Part shown: in pieces, positions 8,416-17,509 of the stretch
Position numbering within the stretch: position 1 is the first letter of the stretch
Layout: each line of letters starts with the position of its first letter
Assembly (NCBI GenBank): GCA_040219575.1
Contig: JAVJSD010000004.1
Coordinates: 1-64,000 of the forward strand
Reading direction: 5' to 3'
Source: JAVJSD01 sp040219575
GTDB lineage: Bacteria > Planctomycetota > Planctomycetia > Pirellulales > Pirellulaceae
Length of the DNA: 64,000 bases
Program-made: the position numbers and the translations under genes
Notes under the pieces: generated by a model
The model's input: only the letters and a program-made list of their open reading frames with translations
What the model was told of the DNA's origin: nothing
The model's database searches: none

Positions 8416-9006
8416 TCAACCGTCGGGGTTATCGAGCAACTCTTGCAGGCGCGACGCAAGCTCGCCGGGCAAGCGACTCGGCCAGGTGGCGTCGATCAAC
8501 CCGACATCGATCAAATCGCGGACGTGCATGCGGTCCTTGTCTCGAAAGGAAGTAAGCTTCATCCGCAACAACGCTTCCAAATTCAACACCTGGCAGGTGG
8601 CGGAGGTGCGCGACTCATCGACGTTCGGCGCAGGCAGCAAATACTCCTTCCTCACCTTTTCTCCCGCGAAAACAATATGCACCGCGTCACGGGCTTTGGC
8701 GCCGGGGCCGTCGAGGAACATGTCGATGCTGGCGGCGTGGCGATAGATGAAGCCCGCCTTGCCGAGCGCTTCCTTGACTCGCTCCAAATCGTCGCGACGA
8801 ATCAGAATGTCCACGTCCTGCGTGTTGCGGACCGCCGCCTCGTCGACTTCGGCGACCAGCGCGGCCACCGCGTTGCCGCCGGCCACCGCATACGGAATTT
8901 CCGCCTGCGCCAGGGCCTGCGTGGCGCGGCGCAAGCGATCGCGTACCTTTTCCACGGCCGTCACCATCCTTTCCCAAGCTTGGGCGCTGACAATGTGCGT
9001 GTTCAT
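8416..9006 (-). CDS. Nucleotidyltransferase-fold protein (AbiEii-like)
   Basis: The 196-residue protein has the minimal nucleotidyltransferase signature: AVAGGNAVAAL (GG at 43-44) followed by NTQDVDILI with two metal-binding aspartates (64 and 66), then a KLTSFRDKDRMHVRDLIDVGLID helix typical of AbiEii/toxin-like members and related DUF families. Such proteins transfer a nucleoside monophosphate to RNA, protein or small molecules and are often parts of toxin-antitoxin or phage-defence pairs. Eleven bases upstream lies a small 83-residue gene on the same strand, which could be a partner. Target unknown. Confidence 0.7.
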   Translation of the reverse strand: MNTHIVSAQAWERMVTAVEKVRDRLRRATQALAQAEIPYAVAGGNAVAALVAEVDEAAVRNTQDVDILIRRDDLERVKEALGKAGFIYRHAASIDMFLDGPGAKARDAVHIVFAGEKVRKEYLLPAPNVDESRTSATCQVLNLEALLRMKLTSFRDKDRMHVRDLIDVGLIDATWPSRLPGELASRLQELLDNPDG

Positions 9007-9017
9007 GAGATAGATGC

Positions 9018-9269
9018 TTACCGCTTACGTCGTTTCTTTTGCGGGCCGTTGCCCGAGTCGCCGGGCTTCGACACGTGTTCCAGCGAGACGATCAATAGAG
9101 GTTCGAGGATCTTCGTGTCGCTTTCTTCGTCCGTCACGATCACGATTCGCTTGTTCATCGCCACGAATTCCGGATGGCCGACGGGAACGCGACGACCGTC
9201 CGCCAAGCAGAGTTCGAAGGGGCGAAACGGCGTTTCGCGCAGCGCGCTGCGTATCGAGTTTAAATCCAT
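9018..9269 (-). CDS. Small conserved protein upstream of the nucleotidyltransferase
   Basis: The 83-residue product reads as a compact beta-rich domain. A short N-terminal helix (MDLNSIRSALRE) is followed by PFRPFELCLADGRRVPVGHPEF, a pattern I know from many small planctomycete proteins of unknown function, then an IVIVTDE strand and a basic tail ending KKRRKR. I chose the ATG at 9269 because AAAGGGG precedes it by 6 bases and the longer frame upstream is not conserved-looking. It sits 11 bp before the nucleotidyltransferase gene, which suggests co-expression. Confidence 0.6.
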   Translation of the reverse strand: MDLNSIRSALRETPFRPFELCLADGRRVPVGHPEFVAMNKRIVIVTDEESDTKILEPLLIVSLEHVSKPGDSGNGPQKKRRKR

Positions 9270-9344
9270 CTTCAACCCCTTTGTGATCGTTGTCACGAGA
9301 ACCCGTGGTCTACGGTCATTGTACGCCAATTCGTCCCCAACGTG

Positions 9345-9374
9345 AAAAAAGCCCAGGGGTTGCAACCCCTGGGC
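9345..9374 (-). terminator. Intrinsic terminator of ahcY
   Basis: A perfect 24-base palindrome (9351-9374, arms GCCCAGGGGTTG) is followed, on the minus strand, by six T residues (9345-9350). It lies 30 bp past the ahcY stop codon, the standard position for a Rho-independent terminator. Confidence 0.85.
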
Positions 9375-9404
9375 TTGGCGCGATGTTTCAACTGAACGGC
9401 GGGA

Positions 9405-10736
<1,332 letters not shown>

Positions 10737-10858
10737 AGCACACTCCTTACAGCTGAAAGAAAGAACTCTGCCGGGACCGACCAACCGTGGCCGAGGATGG
10801 GAATCACTTCCCCACGCAGAGGGGCATTTGCTAGGTCTCACGCCCTGAATATGGGGAT

Positions 10859-10888
10859 ATCTTACGTTGTTTCCCCCGTTTGCGACAA
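10859..10888 (-). promoter_or_regulatory. Candidate promoter of ahcY
   Basis: On the minus strand a TTGTCG box (10883-10888) and a TAAGAT box (10859-10864) are 18 bp apart, a fair match to a vegetative sigma-70 promoter. They would give a leader of about 115 nt before the GTG start. I looked in that leader for the SAH riboswitch consensus and did not find it. Confidence 0.35.
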
Positions 10889-10985
10889 CCCGAGACCCCG
10901 AGACCCCGGGCGCCCTCAGGCGAGCAACCAGCGTTTGAAGGATCAACCGGCGTGACGCCGACTTCTTAACGCCCGAACCGAGAAC

Positions 10986-11648
10986 TCAATCGTCGTAGTG
11001 CTGCAACGCCGCCGCCACGAATTGCTGAATTCGCTGGATGTCTTTCAGTCCTGGTGACGATTCCACGCCGCTGGCCGTGTCCACGCCCCAGGGGTGGGCG
11101 GTATTGATCGCCGCCTTCACATTCTCGGTAGTCAGGCCTCCGGCCAGCAGGATCGGGCAGTCCATGATCCAGCCGGTGTAGGGTCGAAGCAAGTTCCAAT
11201 CAACCACCTTGCCGGTACCCCCATAGACGCCGGGAACCTTGGCGTCGAGCAAGACCGCTCGGGGAAGACACGCCAAATGCTTGCATCGCTCGAGGTACTC
11301 CAGCACCGGCGTCAGCCCGTCGTCGCCGCAGCGGAAGGCGCGGATTGTTTGGGCCCCCTTCTCGGTCAATTCCGCCAGCAGTTCCGGCGGTTCGTCGCCG
11401 TGCAGTTGCAGGAAGTCGAGTCCCACTCGCCGCGCGGTCTCCAGCATCTCTTCCGCCGACGCGTTCACGAACACGCCCACCCGGGCGACCTCGCCGGGAA
11501 CTTCCGCCGCGATCTCTTGAGCCTGCCCGACCGTCACATGTCGAGGGCTTGGCGGATAGAAATTGAACCCGATGGCGTGCGCGCCGGCGTTGGCCGACGC
11601 GACGGCGTCTTCGACCCTCATGATGCCGCAAATCTTGATTCGAAACAC
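10986..11648 (-). CDS. trpF: Phosphoribosylanthranilate isomerase
   Basis: The 220-residue enzyme performs the third committed step of tryptophan synthesis, an Amadori rearrangement of phosphoribosylanthranilate, on a TIM barrel. Seen motifs are KICGIM with the catalytic Cys, GFNFYPPSPRHV, RVGVFV, DFLQLHGDE, IRAFR, LLDAKVPGVYGGTGKVVDW, ILLAGGLTTENV, and the phosphate-binding GVDTASGVE. The GTG at 11648 is chosen because GGGGAG lies about 8 bases upstream and the KICG strand follows; an upstream start would add a non-conserved leader. No other trp gene is adjacent, so tryptophan genes are scattered here. trpS is 9 kb away. Confidence 0.93.
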   Translation of the reverse strand: MFRIKICGIMRVEDAVASANAGAHAIGFNFYPPSPRHVTVGQAQEIAAEVPGEVARVGVFVNASAEEMLETARRVGLDFLQLHGDEPPELLAELTEKGAQTIRAFRCGDDGLTPVLEYLERCKHLACLPRAVLLDAKVPGVYGGTGKVVDWNLLRPYTGWIMDCPILLAGGLTTENVKAAINTAHPWGVDTASGVESSPGLKDIQRIQQFVAAALQHYDD

Positions 11649-11747
11649 GGCCGACTCCCCGCCCTCATCAGAATCCCCGTCGAGCAACGCTCCTTGCTGC
11701 TTCGACTTGTCGCGGTACTCGTGATAATTCCTCTTGTCCAATGCCGT

Positions 11748-11771
11748 CGGAAGTCTCACGACTTCCGCTAC
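11748..11771 (-). repeat. Single GTAG-headed REP element
   Basis: On the minus strand GTAG is followed by a 20-base imperfect palindrome (CGGAAGTCGTGAGACTTCCG). It is the same family as the two REPs at 18822-18885, and the flanking bases (CTACGRGTTTTC on the plus strand) are also shared. It lies in the gap between the trpF and CnoX-like genes with no inverted partner nearby. Confidence 0.75.
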
Positions 11772-11787
11772 GAGTTTTCAACAGGGC

Positions 11788-12648
11788 CTAGTACAACGCG
11801 CTTGCCAGTTTGCGACGGTACTCGCCGGTCAGCGGCGATTCGTCGGGCAACACGCGGAAGATATCGACCATCGTCTGCCGGGCCTGCTCGCCGACACCCT
11901 GCCTGTCGCGCTGCACCAAGTCCAGACAGATGTCGAGCGCTTCCTGGAATTTCTGCTCCGACGCCAGCGCTTCGGCCAGTTGATGCCGCTGCGGGAGGTC
12001 GTCGGGGTTCGACTCCACCTCGGCGCGAAGTTGGGCGACGTCGATGTTTTTGCTCTCGGCCAGATGCAGCGAGGCCTTGAGCTTCTCGGCCTCCGGTTCG
12101 AGGAAGCCGCGCCGCTCGAGCTTTTCGAGGATCGCCCGGCAATCGTCCTCACGTTTCTGGTTGAGCAGCGCTCGGGCCAAACCGATCGTCGCCGCCGATT
12201 CGTTCGGCGCGGCCTCGAGCACTTTGCGATACAGCGTTTCGGATTCGATCGGGTCGCTCTCCTCGAGACGGCCTGCCTTCACCATGTCGCCGATCAGCAG
12301 CATGCGGTCGATCCAGCCGCGGACATGCTCCGCCGGCAGCAAGCCTTCGAAGAAATCGACGACTTCGCCTCCCACGACGGCGAACACGGCGGGAATGCCG
12401 CGAACCTGAAAATCCGCCGCCGGCTGTTGATTGTGCTCGGCCTCGGCTTTCACCAGCACGAATTGACCCGCGAACTGCTCGGCCAATCCTTCCAGGATCG
12501 GGGCCAGCATTAAACACGGCTGGCAAGTGCGCGACCAGAAATCGACGACGACCGGCGTCTCGCGCGAACGTTCGAATACGTCGCGCTGGAATGTCTCAGA
12601 GGTGGTCTCGACGACCCATTCGGACTTGGATTCGGAGGGCGTGCTCAT
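11788..12648 (-). CDS. Thioredoxin-TPR protein, CnoX/YbbN-like
   Basis: The 286-residue protein joins an N-terminal thioredoxin domain (about 12-115) to C-terminal TPR-like helices, the architecture of CnoX/YbbN, a cytoplasmic chaperone-redox protein that protects clients from oxidative damage and hands them to chaperonins. The active-site motif is CQPC (residues 42-45), with Gln in place of the Gly of classical thioredoxin CGPC. The cis-proline motif GIPAVF is present near residue 92. No signal peptide is visible. It lies between a sulfatase gene (48 bp upstream) and trpF on the same strand. The chaperone role is by family resemblance. Confidence 0.82.
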   Translation of the reverse strand: MSTPSESKSEWVVETTSETFQRDVFERSRETPVVVDFWSRTCQPCLMLAPILEGLAEQFAGQFVLVKAEAEHNQQPAADFQVRGIPAVFAVVGGEVVDFFEGLLPAEHVRGWIDRMLLIGDMVKAGRLEESDPIESETLYRKVLEAAPNESAATIGLARALLNQKREDDCRAILEKLERRGFLEPEAEKLKASLHLAESKNIDVAQLRAEVESNPDDLPQRHQLAEALASEQKFQEALDICLDLVQRDRQGVGEQARQTMVDIFRVLPDESPLTGEYRRKLASALY

Positions 12649-12696
12649 ATAGGCAGTCTATTCAATGCACGCCCTTGGGCAACCACCGAGCCGCGG

Positions 12697-14139
12697 CTAA
12701 TTGTCGTAGTCGTTGCCGTTCAGGCTGCCGACGACCGACTTGAGCCAGGCCTCCAATTCGGCTTTCAATTCCGCCACACGCTGTGGTTGGTCGGCCGCCA
12801 AGTCAATCGTCTCCGCCCGATCCTCGGCCAGATTGTACAGTTCGTACTTGACGTTTTCGCCGTTCTTGCCGGCGATGCGATGCAGTTTCAGGTCGCCCGA
12901 CATCCAGGCGCTGTGGCCGGGGAACGTCTCGTCGGAATACTGTTTGGTGATCTTCCAAACCGGCTCCTCCTCCGGGAGTTCTCCCTCGGCCTGTTGCTGT
13001 CTTTGGGCGGCGAGCATCTGGCCGCTTTTCATCGGTCGGCCGGAAGCGGGATAGTCCCAGAAGCCCATGCCGGCGGTGCGGCGCTCGGCGGCGCCTTCAA
13101 TGACCGGCAGCAGCGAGACGCCGTCCAACGGCAGGACCTGGTTCTCGACCTCGACGCCCGCCACGTCCATCAACGTGGGATAGATGTCGACGGTGTTGCC
13201 GGCGAAGTTGGTGACGGCCGGCTTTTTGATTTTGGCGGGCCACTCGATAATGTTGGGAACGCGGATGCCGCCCTCCCACAGGCTTCCCTTCTTGCCGCGC
13301 AATCCACCGGTCGATCCCGGCCCCTGGGCGCCGTTGTCGCTGGTGTACCACAACAGGGTGTTGTCGGCCACATTCAGCTTCCGCAATCCCTGCCGCAACT
13401 TGCCCATGGCGCGGTCGATGCCGGTGATCTCGCCGTAGTAATTCTGCAGGTTGGAAGGTACGTCGGGGTAAAGCGCCTTGAGTTCGTCCACCGCCACATG
13501 CGGCGAGTGAGGATTGCCGAACCAGACGACGGCCAGGAACGGCTTGTCGCGCTTCACGGCGTCGGCCATGAATTTCAGCGCCAGATCGACGGTCACCTCC
13601 GAACTCTCGCCGCGCGTTTCCACGACTTCGCCGTTGTGGCTCAGCAGAGGACTGTTCTCGTAGAAGTTCGGGCTGGAGAACCACTCGTCGAAACCGCTGC
13701 CTGTGGGGCTGACGGGGCTATCGGCCCGCGTCGAGCCGAGATGCCATTTGCCGAAGTGGCCGGTGGTGTATCCGGCGGTGCGGAGCGCTTCGGCGATGGT
13801 GGTTTCCTGCGGCCGCAGCGGATGCCCCCACTTGAAGCAGCCGAATCGATTGGGATGTCGTCCGGTCAAGACGCTGCCGCGCGTCGGCGAGCAGACCGGC
13901 GCCGCGGCGTAGAAGCGGTCGAACCGCAGCGCCGACGCCGCCATTTCGTCAAGCACCGGCGTTTTGAGGACAGGATGACCGTAGTACGCCACATCCCCCC
14001 AACCTTGATCGTCGGCCATGCAAAGCACCACGTTGGGACGCGACTCGCTTTCGGCGGCCGCGGCGCATCGGGCCAGCACCACGGTCAACAGGAGCAGCAA
14101 AATGCGAAGCGGCACGGAGTGGAGCAAGGTGTGGGGCAT
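12697..14139 (-). CDS. Secreted sulfatase (arylsulfatase type)
   Basis: The 480-residue protein has a signal peptide (hydrophobic core LRILLLLLTVVLA, cut probably near AAA-E) and an alkaline-phosphatase-fold sulfatase domain. Key motifs are NVVLCMADDQGWGD with metal ligands, CSPTRGSVLTGR with the Cys83 that is converted to formylglycine, HFGKWHLG, a TSDNGAQGPGS metal site near residue 300, and GGIRVP. It would remove sulfate esters from polysaccharides or small aryl sulfates outside the cytoplasm. Start ATG at 14139 places the signal peptide first; the longer frame adds a non-conserved leader. No obvious sulfated-glycan partner genes adjoin it. Confidence 0.9.
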   Translation of the reverse strand: MPHTLLHSVPLRILLLLLTVVLARCAAAAESESRPNVVLCMADDQGWGDVAYYGHPVLKTPVLDEMAASALRFDRFYAAAPVCSPTRGSVLTGRHPNRFGCFKWGHPLRPQETTIAEALRTAGYTTGHFGKWHLGSTRADSPVSPTGSGFDEWFSSPNFYENSPLLSHNGEVVETRGESSEVTVDLALKFMADAVKRDKPFLAVVWFGNPHSPHVAVDELKALYPDVPSNLQNYYGEITGIDRAMGKLRQGLRKLNVADNTLLWYTSDNGAQGPGSTGGLRGKKGSLWEGGIRVPNIIEWPAKIKKPAVTNFAGNTVDIYPTLMDVAGVEVENQVLPLDGVSLLPVIEGAAERRTAGMGFWDYPASGRPMKSGQMLAAQRQQQAEGELPEEEPVWKITKQYSDETFPGHSAWMSGDLKLHRIAGKNGENVKYELYNLAEDRAETIDLAADQPQRVAELKAELEAWLKSVVGSLNGNDYDN

Positions 14140-14279
14140 CGATCCAGCGTTTCGTGGAAGGAGGGTGAATGGAGGCTCTGGCACGCGCACCGCGAAGGGA
14201 CGGGAGAGCATTCGGCAAGCGACCCGTAGTATGGGCACTCCGATTACGTCGGTCAAATCCAGCGCGTTCTCGCGAGGAT

Positions 14280-14648
14280 TCAACTGTTTCGCACCGTCGC
14301 CAGCGCTTCTTCGCGGGTGCCGCAGACCGACCACAACGTATCGAGGCGCATCAACGAAAGAATCTGCGATTCGTGTTCGGAGAGATTGCAGAACGCCATC
14401 TGTCCGTCGCGACTTCGAACCGCCTTCCAGACGCTCAGAAAGAACGCCAGGGCGGTCGACCCGTAGTAGTCGGTGCGATGGAAGTCCATCACCACGCTAC
14501 GGGCGCTGTTGTCGGCCAGCATGCCGAGTACGCCCCGCCCACTTTCCTCGATCTGCTGGTAGTCGAGTTCGCGGAGATTCGCTTTCGGCGTGACCACGAG
14601 AATCTCGTCGATGTGTTCGATGTCGAAAATGGAAGAAGGTTCGGCCAT
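14280..14648 (-). CDS. STAS-domain anti-anti-sigma-like protein
   Basis: This 122-residue single-domain protein has the STAS fold used by anti-sigma-factor antagonists. It has an early ILVVTPK strand, the SVVMDFHRTDYYGSTAL core in which Ser64 occupies the usual phosphorylation position, and a MAFCNLSEHESQILSLMRLD stretch. Such proteins are switched by serine phosphorylation. The gene is 132 bp downstream of a Ser/Thr kinase gene on the same strand, so that kinase is a reasonable (inferred) regulator. The ATG at 14648 is chosen because the domain begins there. No cognate anti-sigma factor is in the window. Confidence 0.8.
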   Translation of the reverse strand: MAEPSSIFDIEHIDEILVVTPKANLRELDYQQIEESGRGVLGMLADNSARSVVMDFHRTDYYGSTALAFFLSVWKAVRSRDGQMAFCNLSEHESQILSLMRLDTLWSVCGTREEALATVRNS

Positions 14649-14780
14649 GGGAGACTCGGCCAAAGGCGTGCGGTGGGAAGAGTACCAGGAGAATTTCGAA
14701 GGGCGCCGCCCATTCACTAGCTGAATGTACTCGAACCAGGCTTGATCGTCGACATTTTTCCCCGTCGCTTTTCGACGCAA

Positions 14781-16682
14781 TCAGTCCCGCGGCGCCGCGA
14801 TGGGTGTATTCGTGATGGGTGACTGCTCCTCGGCCGCGGGCATCGGCTTCAAGTTTGCCCGCGCCTCGGCGACCTCTGCTTTGGCCCACTCCTTGTCGGC
14901 GTACAGTTCCACAATGCTTTGCCGGATCCGCTGCGCTTCGTCGGCGGGCGACTTTTCCGCGCGACGCAGCTCTTGGCGAATGAGGGCCAAGTGGGGCCGA
15001 CTTTCCGCAATTACGGCTTCCCGCACGCGCATCAATTCCGATTCGGCGGCGGCAAGGCACATGCGACGCTCTTTCTCGGAGTTGCGTCGGCTGCGCGAGT
15101 CCGGCGTGTCGGGAAGTGGTGGAGCACCTTGCTGATCATCGCCGGTCTCGACGGCGGGCGTCTCGAGCAGCGCGATCAACGCCGAGAGTTTTCTGGAGGC
15201 GCGATCGGGATCCGTCTCGGCGAGGCGGCGGGCGGACAACAGCAACTGCACGGGCGCTAGTTGTTCTCGGGGCGCGAGTTTCGATTTGAGCTCTACTTGC
15301 CGCAACCACTTCTCCACTTCCAGGCGAGATTTCAATCCGGCGACCTCGCTGTGCCGCGGGTCCTGCGGAAACCGCTCGAGAAACACATCGAGTTCCGATT
15401 CAACCTCGGCGAGTCGGGCGGGATTGTCCGCCGCCGCCGTTCGAATTCGATCGAAAAGGGCGTCGGCGCTCTCCGGCCGCGTCGCGGCCCACACCAGAAC
15501 TCCTCCGCCGACCAACGTCAGCAACAACACAATCAGCGCCGGCCAGTTGGTTCGAAAAGCTTTTGACAAATCTTCGCGGCCGCGGTCGTCGGAATCATGG
15601 GAACGCTCGACCGTGGTGAAGTGATCCACCGGCGGGCCGATCGTGCTCGGCTCGTCCTGGAGCTTGAAGTCGGTGTGCATGGTGCTTTCCGACGTCGGGG
15701 CGTCCCGCGTCACCGCGTCGTGCGTTCCCCGGGCGTTCGTCCGTCGATACGGAACGGTCGGGCGTGCCGACGTTTCGGAAGCCGGCACGTCGGTGCTGTC
15801 GGAACTCTCGCGCTCCGAGGCCGCCGGCAAGCCCTGGTCGAACCCCGACAACGCGATCTCGCCGGCGTTGCGCGGCCGCAGGTCGATCTCGCTCAACCGG
15901 TTCGAGACGGCCAGCGCCGTGCCGATGCGCTTCTCGGGATCCTTTTCCAGCAGCCGATGGATGATGTGCCCCAATTCGCGGGGTGTGTCTGGCGCCGCTT
16001 GCTCCAGCGGCGGCGGGTCGTCGTACATCAAACCGTGAATCACTTCGGCCATCGTGCCGGCGGCGAACGGCGACCGCCGGGCGAGCATCGCGTACAGCAC
16101 GCTTCCCAAGCTATAGAGGTCGCTGCGGATCGTGGCGGGCCGGCCCTCGGCCTGTTCCGGAGACATGAAATCGGCCGTGCCGATCACGCCGCCGTCGGCG
16201 GTCAGTTGTGTGGCGCCGAACAACTTGGCGATGCCGAAGTCGGTGAGCTTGACGAGATTGTTTTCACCGAGCATCAAGTTCGCCGGTTTCAGGTCGCGAT
16301 GAATCACGCCGTGGTCGTGGGCGTGCCGCAGGGCGGCGCAAATGTCGATGCCGATCCGCACGACTTCCGGCCACTCGAATCGCCTGCCCGCGCGGATCTG
16401 ATCGGCCAGGCTTTTCCCTTGGACCAACTCCATCGCGTAGAACAGGTGCCCGTCTTGTTCGCCGTAGCCGTACAGTTCGACGATGCCCACGTGGCGGAGC
16501 TTCTTGAGCGATTGAATCTCGGTCCCGAAGCGCGCGCGAAAATGCGAGTCGGCCGCATAGGCGGGAGACAGCACCTTCACCGCCACGTTCTGCCCCGTTT
16601 CTTCATTGACGGCGGCGTACACCTTGCCCATGCCGCCCGTACCGAGCACACCGTCCAGCTTGTAGGGACCAAGTTTTTCCAT
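14781..16682 (-). CDS. Membrane Ser/Thr protein kinase (PknB type)
   Basis: The 633-residue protein has an intact N-terminal Hanks-type kinase domain (about 6-270): glycine loop LGTGGMGKVY, Lys36 in VAVK, HRDLKPAN with catalytic Asp130, DFG at 148-150, and the SPEQ segment. A Ser/Thr-rich linker follows, then one membrane span at about 380-402, and an outer region of charged helices (about 410-610) likely to form a coiled coil. No PASTA repeats are seen, so its sensor differs from classical PknB. It lies 17 bp after the zinc-ribbon gene and upstream of the STAS gene, suggesting a signalling unit. Confidence 0.9.
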   Translation of the reverse strand: MEKLGPYKLDGVLGTGGMGKVYAAVNEETGQNVAVKVLSPAYAADSHFRARFGTEIQSLKKLRHVGIVELYGYGEQDGHLFYAMELVQGKSLADQIRAGRRFEWPEVVRIGIDICAALRHAHDHGVIHRDLKPANLMLGENNLVKLTDFGIAKLFGATQLTADGGVIGTADFMSPEQAEGRPATIRSDLYSLGSVLYAMLARRSPFAAGTMAEVIHGLMYDDPPPLEQAAPDTPRELGHIIHRLLEKDPEKRIGTALAVSNRLSEIDLRPRNAGEIALSGFDQGLPAASERESSDSTDVPASETSARPTVPYRRTNARGTHDAVTRDAPTSESTMHTDFKLQDEPSTIGPPVDHFTTVERSHDSDDRGREDLSKAFRTNWPALIVLLLTLVGGGVLVWAATRPESADALFDRIRTAAADNPARLAEVESELDVFLERFPQDPRHSEVAGLKSRLEVEKWLRQVELKSKLAPREQLAPVQLLLSARRLAETDPDRASRKLSALIALLETPAVETGDDQQGAPPLPDTPDSRSRRNSEKERRMCLAAAESELMRVREAVIAESRPHLALIRQELRRAEKSPADEAQRIRQSIVELYADKEWAKAEVAEARANLKPMPAAEEQSPITNTPIAAPRD

Positions 16683-16699
16683 CGTCGTGCGGCGGCGTT

Positions 16700-17473
16700 T
16701 CAGAATTGCTCAGGCGGAGTTATGGGAGGCGAGGCGAAGGGACTGTGTCCGTTGATCTCCGTGTAGAGATTGACGGCGCCGAAGCAGGCCGACAACACCA
16801 CGGCCAGGCAGCACAAGGCCATGGCCGTGATCGCCAGCGCGCGATGGTTCGACTGGATCCCCCACGCGCCCATGGCGATTCCCAACAGCGCCGTGAACAT
16901 CGCGCCGATGGTGAAATAGGCGAAAGCAAGGCTCATCACCGACAGCACGATGGCGCCCACGGCGCCTCCCGTGGCGGCGGCGTAGCGGGCGTAATGCGTC
17001 GGCTGGGGGATGTCTCGCGCCCTGGCCGCGTTTTGCGGAGGCAAAGGTGTTGTCGAACCCGGCGCGGACGTCGCACGGCGTGGTGCGGAACCGAGCGACG
17101 GCGTCCTGTCGTGTGCCGAAGGCGAAACAGGCGGCGTCGCGACGGACTGCGCGTCGCGCCGGGCCGCGGGGGCGGACGCGTCGCCGACGGCGGTTGTCGC
17201 ATCGGTCGAATCCGCGGAAACGGTTGACCCGGTTTCGACATCGTCGTTCGACGACTCAGAAAGCTCGGCATCGACCACGGAGGCGTCGACCGCGGAGACG
17301 TCGACCACGGAGGCGTCGAGCGACTCGCCCGGCGGCGCGTCGGCCATCACGAAATCGACTCCCGTGGTTGTCGGCGGGGCGTCGGCGACCGCCGCCACCT
17401 GCTTGCCGCATCGCCAGCAGGTATTCACCGCCCCCAGGAGTTCTTCGCCGCAGTTGGGGCAGGTTGCCTTCAT
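16700..17473 (-). CDS. Zinc-ribbon membrane protein, DUF4190-like
   Basis: The 257-residue protein opens with a four-cysteine zinc ribbon (CPNC at 5-8, CWRC at 19-22), continues with a long acidic, Ser/Thr/Asp-rich linker containing short VDVSAVDASVVDA repeats, and ends with a hydrophobic domain of about three membrane spans, the pattern of DUF4190. It lies 36 bp after ribBA and 17 bp before the kinase gene, so the ribbon and linker face the same cytoplasm as the kinase and might be its substrate (inference). Function unknown. Confidence 0.7.
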   Translation of the reverse strand: MKATCPNCGEELLGAVNTCWRCGKQVAAVADAPPTTTGVDFVMADAPPGESLDASVVDVSAVDASVVDAELSESSNDDVETGSTVSADSTDATTAVGDASAPAARRDAQSVATPPVSPSAHDRTPSLGSAPRRATSAPGSTTPLPPQNAARARDIPQPTHYARYAAATGGAVGAIVLSVMSLAFAYFTIGAMFTALLGIAMGAWGIQSNHRALAITAMALCCLAVVLSACFGAVNLYTEINGHSPFASPPITPPEQF

Positions 17474-17509
17474 GGAGGTCGCCTCGTTGACGCCTTACTC
17501 GTTGACGCT

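Noticed and set aside
10737..10858. SAH riboswitch upstream of ahcY
   Set aside because: The expected conserved core and pseudoknot sequence were not found by eye; an RNA-family search would settle it.
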